From Pandoraea terrigena (GTDB taxonomy: Bacteria; Pseudomonadota; Gammaproteobacteria; Burkholderiales; Burkholderiaceae): 64,000 nucleotides of DNA. Position 1 is the first letter of the stretch. Each line of letters starts with the position of its first letter. Both the position numbers and the translations under genes were made by a program. Of the stretch, positions 62,717 to 64,000 are shown piece after piece. The stretch lies in the NCBI RefSeq assembly GCF_902459705.1, contig NZ_CABPRU010000001.1:806001-870000 (forward strand). The letters run 5' to 3'. Under the pieces are notes generated by a model. That model did not search any database and was not told the origin of the DNA. It worked only from the letters and a program-made list of their open reading frames with translations.

Positions 62717-63316
62717 ATGGAGTCGTTCATTTCCTGGCTTCTGGGCATCCTGGCCCTGCCCGGCGTCGGCCTGCCTGCCATTTTTCTGGTGTCGTTTCTG
62801 TCGGCCACGTTACTGCCCATGGGCTCGGAACCCGCGCTGTTCGGCTATGTGACGCTCAATCCGCATATGCTCTGGTCAGCGATCGCCGTGGCCAGCGCTG
62901 GCAACACCGCCGGTGGCATGCTCGACTGGTGGATGGGCTTCGCCGCACGTCGCGGCTTCGTGCGCCTGAAAGCCCGCCGGCGCACTCACGCTCGCGCCGC
63001 AGCACTTGCAGGTGGCGCGACACCGGAGACCACTGGCGGTAAGCGCTTCAACGGCGACGCGCCAATGAGCGATCGCTATCATCGCTGGATGCGCCGCTTC
63101 GGCCCGCCCCTGCTTCTGCTCTCCTGGCTACCTGTGGTCGGTGATCCTCTTTGCACTCTCGCCGGATGGCTGCGCCTCTCGTGGCGCGAATGCCTCTTCT
63201 ATATCGCGATCGGCAAGTCGCTTCGTTACATCGCCATCACTTTCCTGATGCAGCGTGTGCCCGAGTCGTTCTGGCACGGTATCTTCGCGCCATTCAAACA
63301 CCTGCTCGTGGGTTGA
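62717..63316 (+). CDS. YqaA/DedA-family inner-membrane protein with insert
   Basis: 199 aa. Membrane segments with SATLLPMGSEPALFGYVTL and NTAGGMLDWWMGFAARRG match the SNARE-associated YqaA type. A polar stretch of about 35 residues (about 90-125, KARRRTHARAAAL then ETTGGKRFNGDAP) splits the fold and is longer than I expect for the family. CGGAG precedes the ATG at 62717. Role not known; DedA relatives act in lipid transport and envelope homeostasis. Confidence 0.82.
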   Translation: MESFISWLLGILALPGVGLPAIFLVSFLSATLLPMGSEPALFGYVTLNPHMLWSAIAVASAGNTAGGMLDWWMGFAARRGFVRLKARRRTHARAAALAGGATPETTGGKRFNGDAPMSDRYHRWMRRFGPPLLLLSWLPVVGDPLCTLAGWLRLSWRECLFYIAIGKSLRYIAITFLMQRVPESFWHGIFAPFKHLLVG

Positions 63317-63350
63317 CGCCCGGACCCAGTGTCCTGCCCGCCGCCCGAGG

Positions 63351-63423
63351 GGCAGAACCGGGGCCCCTTTCCGCCTCTCAGACATAAACCCAACTCGCTG
63401 CAGAAAGGGGCCCCGGTCCTGCC
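63351..63423. terminator. Long inverted repeat between convergent genes
   Basis: Arms 63351-63371 and 63403-63423 pair over 20 of 21 bp (one mismatch), enclosing a 31-nt loop. Each arm holds GGGGCCCC. It lies between the DedA-like stop and the stop of the molybdenum hydroxylase gene, so it may act as a bidirectional terminator. There is no clean T tract, and the loop is long. Confidence 0.5.
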
Positions 63424-63484
63424 TTCCGTCATTCTTTCTCTTCGCCCCCCCTCCTAGCCCGGTTTCGCCTGCTTTGCCCGTCCT

Positions 63485-64000
63485 TTACGCTTTTGTTAAG
63501 TCGAACGGCAACGCGCGCAGCCGCTTCCCCGTCAACTTGAAAACCGCATTCGCATACGCCGGCGCCAACGGCGGCAACCCCGGTTCACCCATGCCCGTCG
63601 GCGCGTCTCCCGACCCCACGATGTGCACACTGATCGCCGGCATGTCGGGCGATCGCGCCACCATGTATTGATGGAAGTTGCTCTGCTCGACTTCGCCATC
63701 TTTCATGGTGATGGCCGCGCCCGGTATCGTCATGCCCAACCCCATCAAGGCCGCCCCCTCCACCTGGGCCGCCACCGTCAACGGGTTGACCGCGAAATTG
63801 CAATGCACCCCCGCCGTCACACTTACCAATCGCGGCGATTCATCGCGCATCTCCGCCACGACGACGTACGCCACCACGGAATCGAAGGACTCATGGACCG
63901 CCACCCCCCACGCATGTCCCGCCGGTAGTGGCGTCTTTCCATAGCCGGAACGCTCGACGGCCAGCGCCAGCGCCTCACGGTGCCGTGGATGCTTGTCGCC
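63485..64000 (-). CDS. Molybdenum hydroxylase large subunit, C-terminal part (IorB/CoxL-type), cut by window edge
   Basis: The C-terminal 171 residues of a xanthine dehydrogenase/isoquinoline oxidoreductase-type molybdopterin-binding subunit; the frame is open to base 64000, so the start lies beyond it. Segments seen are HAWGVAVHESFDSVVAYVV, VHCNFAVNPLTVAAQVEGAA and GEPGLPPLAPAYANAVFKLT, in which GEPGLP holds the conserved Glu that acts as base. The form GLPP-A-NAVF matches IorB-like proteins of Burkholderiaceae. Substrate unknown. Confidence 0.88.
   Translation of the reverse strand, partial: GDKHPRHREALALAVERSGYGKTPLPAGHAWGVAVHESFDSVVAYVVVAEMRDESPRLVSVTAGVHCNFAVNPLTVAAQVEGAALMGLGMTIPGAAITMKDGEVEQSNFHQYMVARSPDMPAISVHIVGSGDAPTGMGEPGLPPLAPAYANAVFKLTGKRLRALPFDLTKA

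Noticed and set aside
1-64000. CRISPR arrays, tRNA or rRNA genes, insertion sequences, replication origin
   Set aside because: I looked for regular spaced repeats, cloverleaf-like tails and transposase motifs and saw none that I could support.

Overview
The window looks like chromosome of a beta-proteobacterium of the Burkholderiaceae, most like Pandoraea or a close Burkholderia relative. The reasons are GC-rich coding sequence, a taurine ABC importer beside a MocR-type TauR regulator, a malonate decarboxylase operon with a MadLM transporter, a D-aminoacylase/RidA/RpiR locus and a very high density of one-component regulators (I count about 16). The genus is inference; no rRNA or tRNA gene was seen.

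Layout. 1-2.0 kb: two permeases of a polyamine-type ABC importer, the first cut by the window edge. 2.3-3.7 kb: amino acid permease with a strong terminator. 3.9-8.7 kb: tauABC and divergent tauR. 8.8-17.4 kb: malonate decarboxylase operon mdcABCDE-madLM-mdcGH and divergent LysR regulator mdcR; it imports malonate, builds and loads the special ACP prosthetic group, and decarboxylates malonyl-ACP to acetyl-ACP. 17.4-22.0 kb: orphan substrate-binding protein, enoyl-CoA hydratase-like protein and acyl-CoA ligase, with a divergent IclR regulator.

22-48 kb is accessory in character: small regulator-plus-enzyme units. They are SDR/AraC; an FtrA-like regulator with an HD protein, two alpha/beta hydrolases and an MBL enzyme; LysR/MFS/ketopantoate reductase-like; SDR; a regulator with two apparent DNA-binding segments and an exported beta-carbonic anhydrase; MerR with a dehalogenase-like hydrolase; GNAT; LysR/ArgC/LysE; SulP; and MFS/flavoprotein/RidA/AraC with a formamidase-like hydrolase. 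Four copies of a short intergenic repeat and a frameshifted LysR remnant lie at 24-36 kb, which suggests past insertion and decay.

48-53 kb: an envelope/copper-flavoured group (SHOCT membrane protein, Met/Gly-rich Spy-like protein with 39-bp tandem repeats, azurin-like cupredoxin) and a DHA2-type drug exporter with its MarR regulator. 53-57.3 kb: D-amino-acid catabolism (PLP deaminase/aldolase, RpiR regulator, D-aminoacylase, RidA). 57.4-58.4 kb: a translationally coupled pair, a two-segment membrane protein and an LcrH/SycD-like type III secretion chaperone, with no secretion apparatus nearby. 58.5-64 kb: housekeeping genes queF, 5'-nucleotidase and ilvA, then a MobA-like nucleotidyltransferase, a YqaA/DedA-type membrane protein and the C-terminal end of a molybdenum hydroxylase large subunit.
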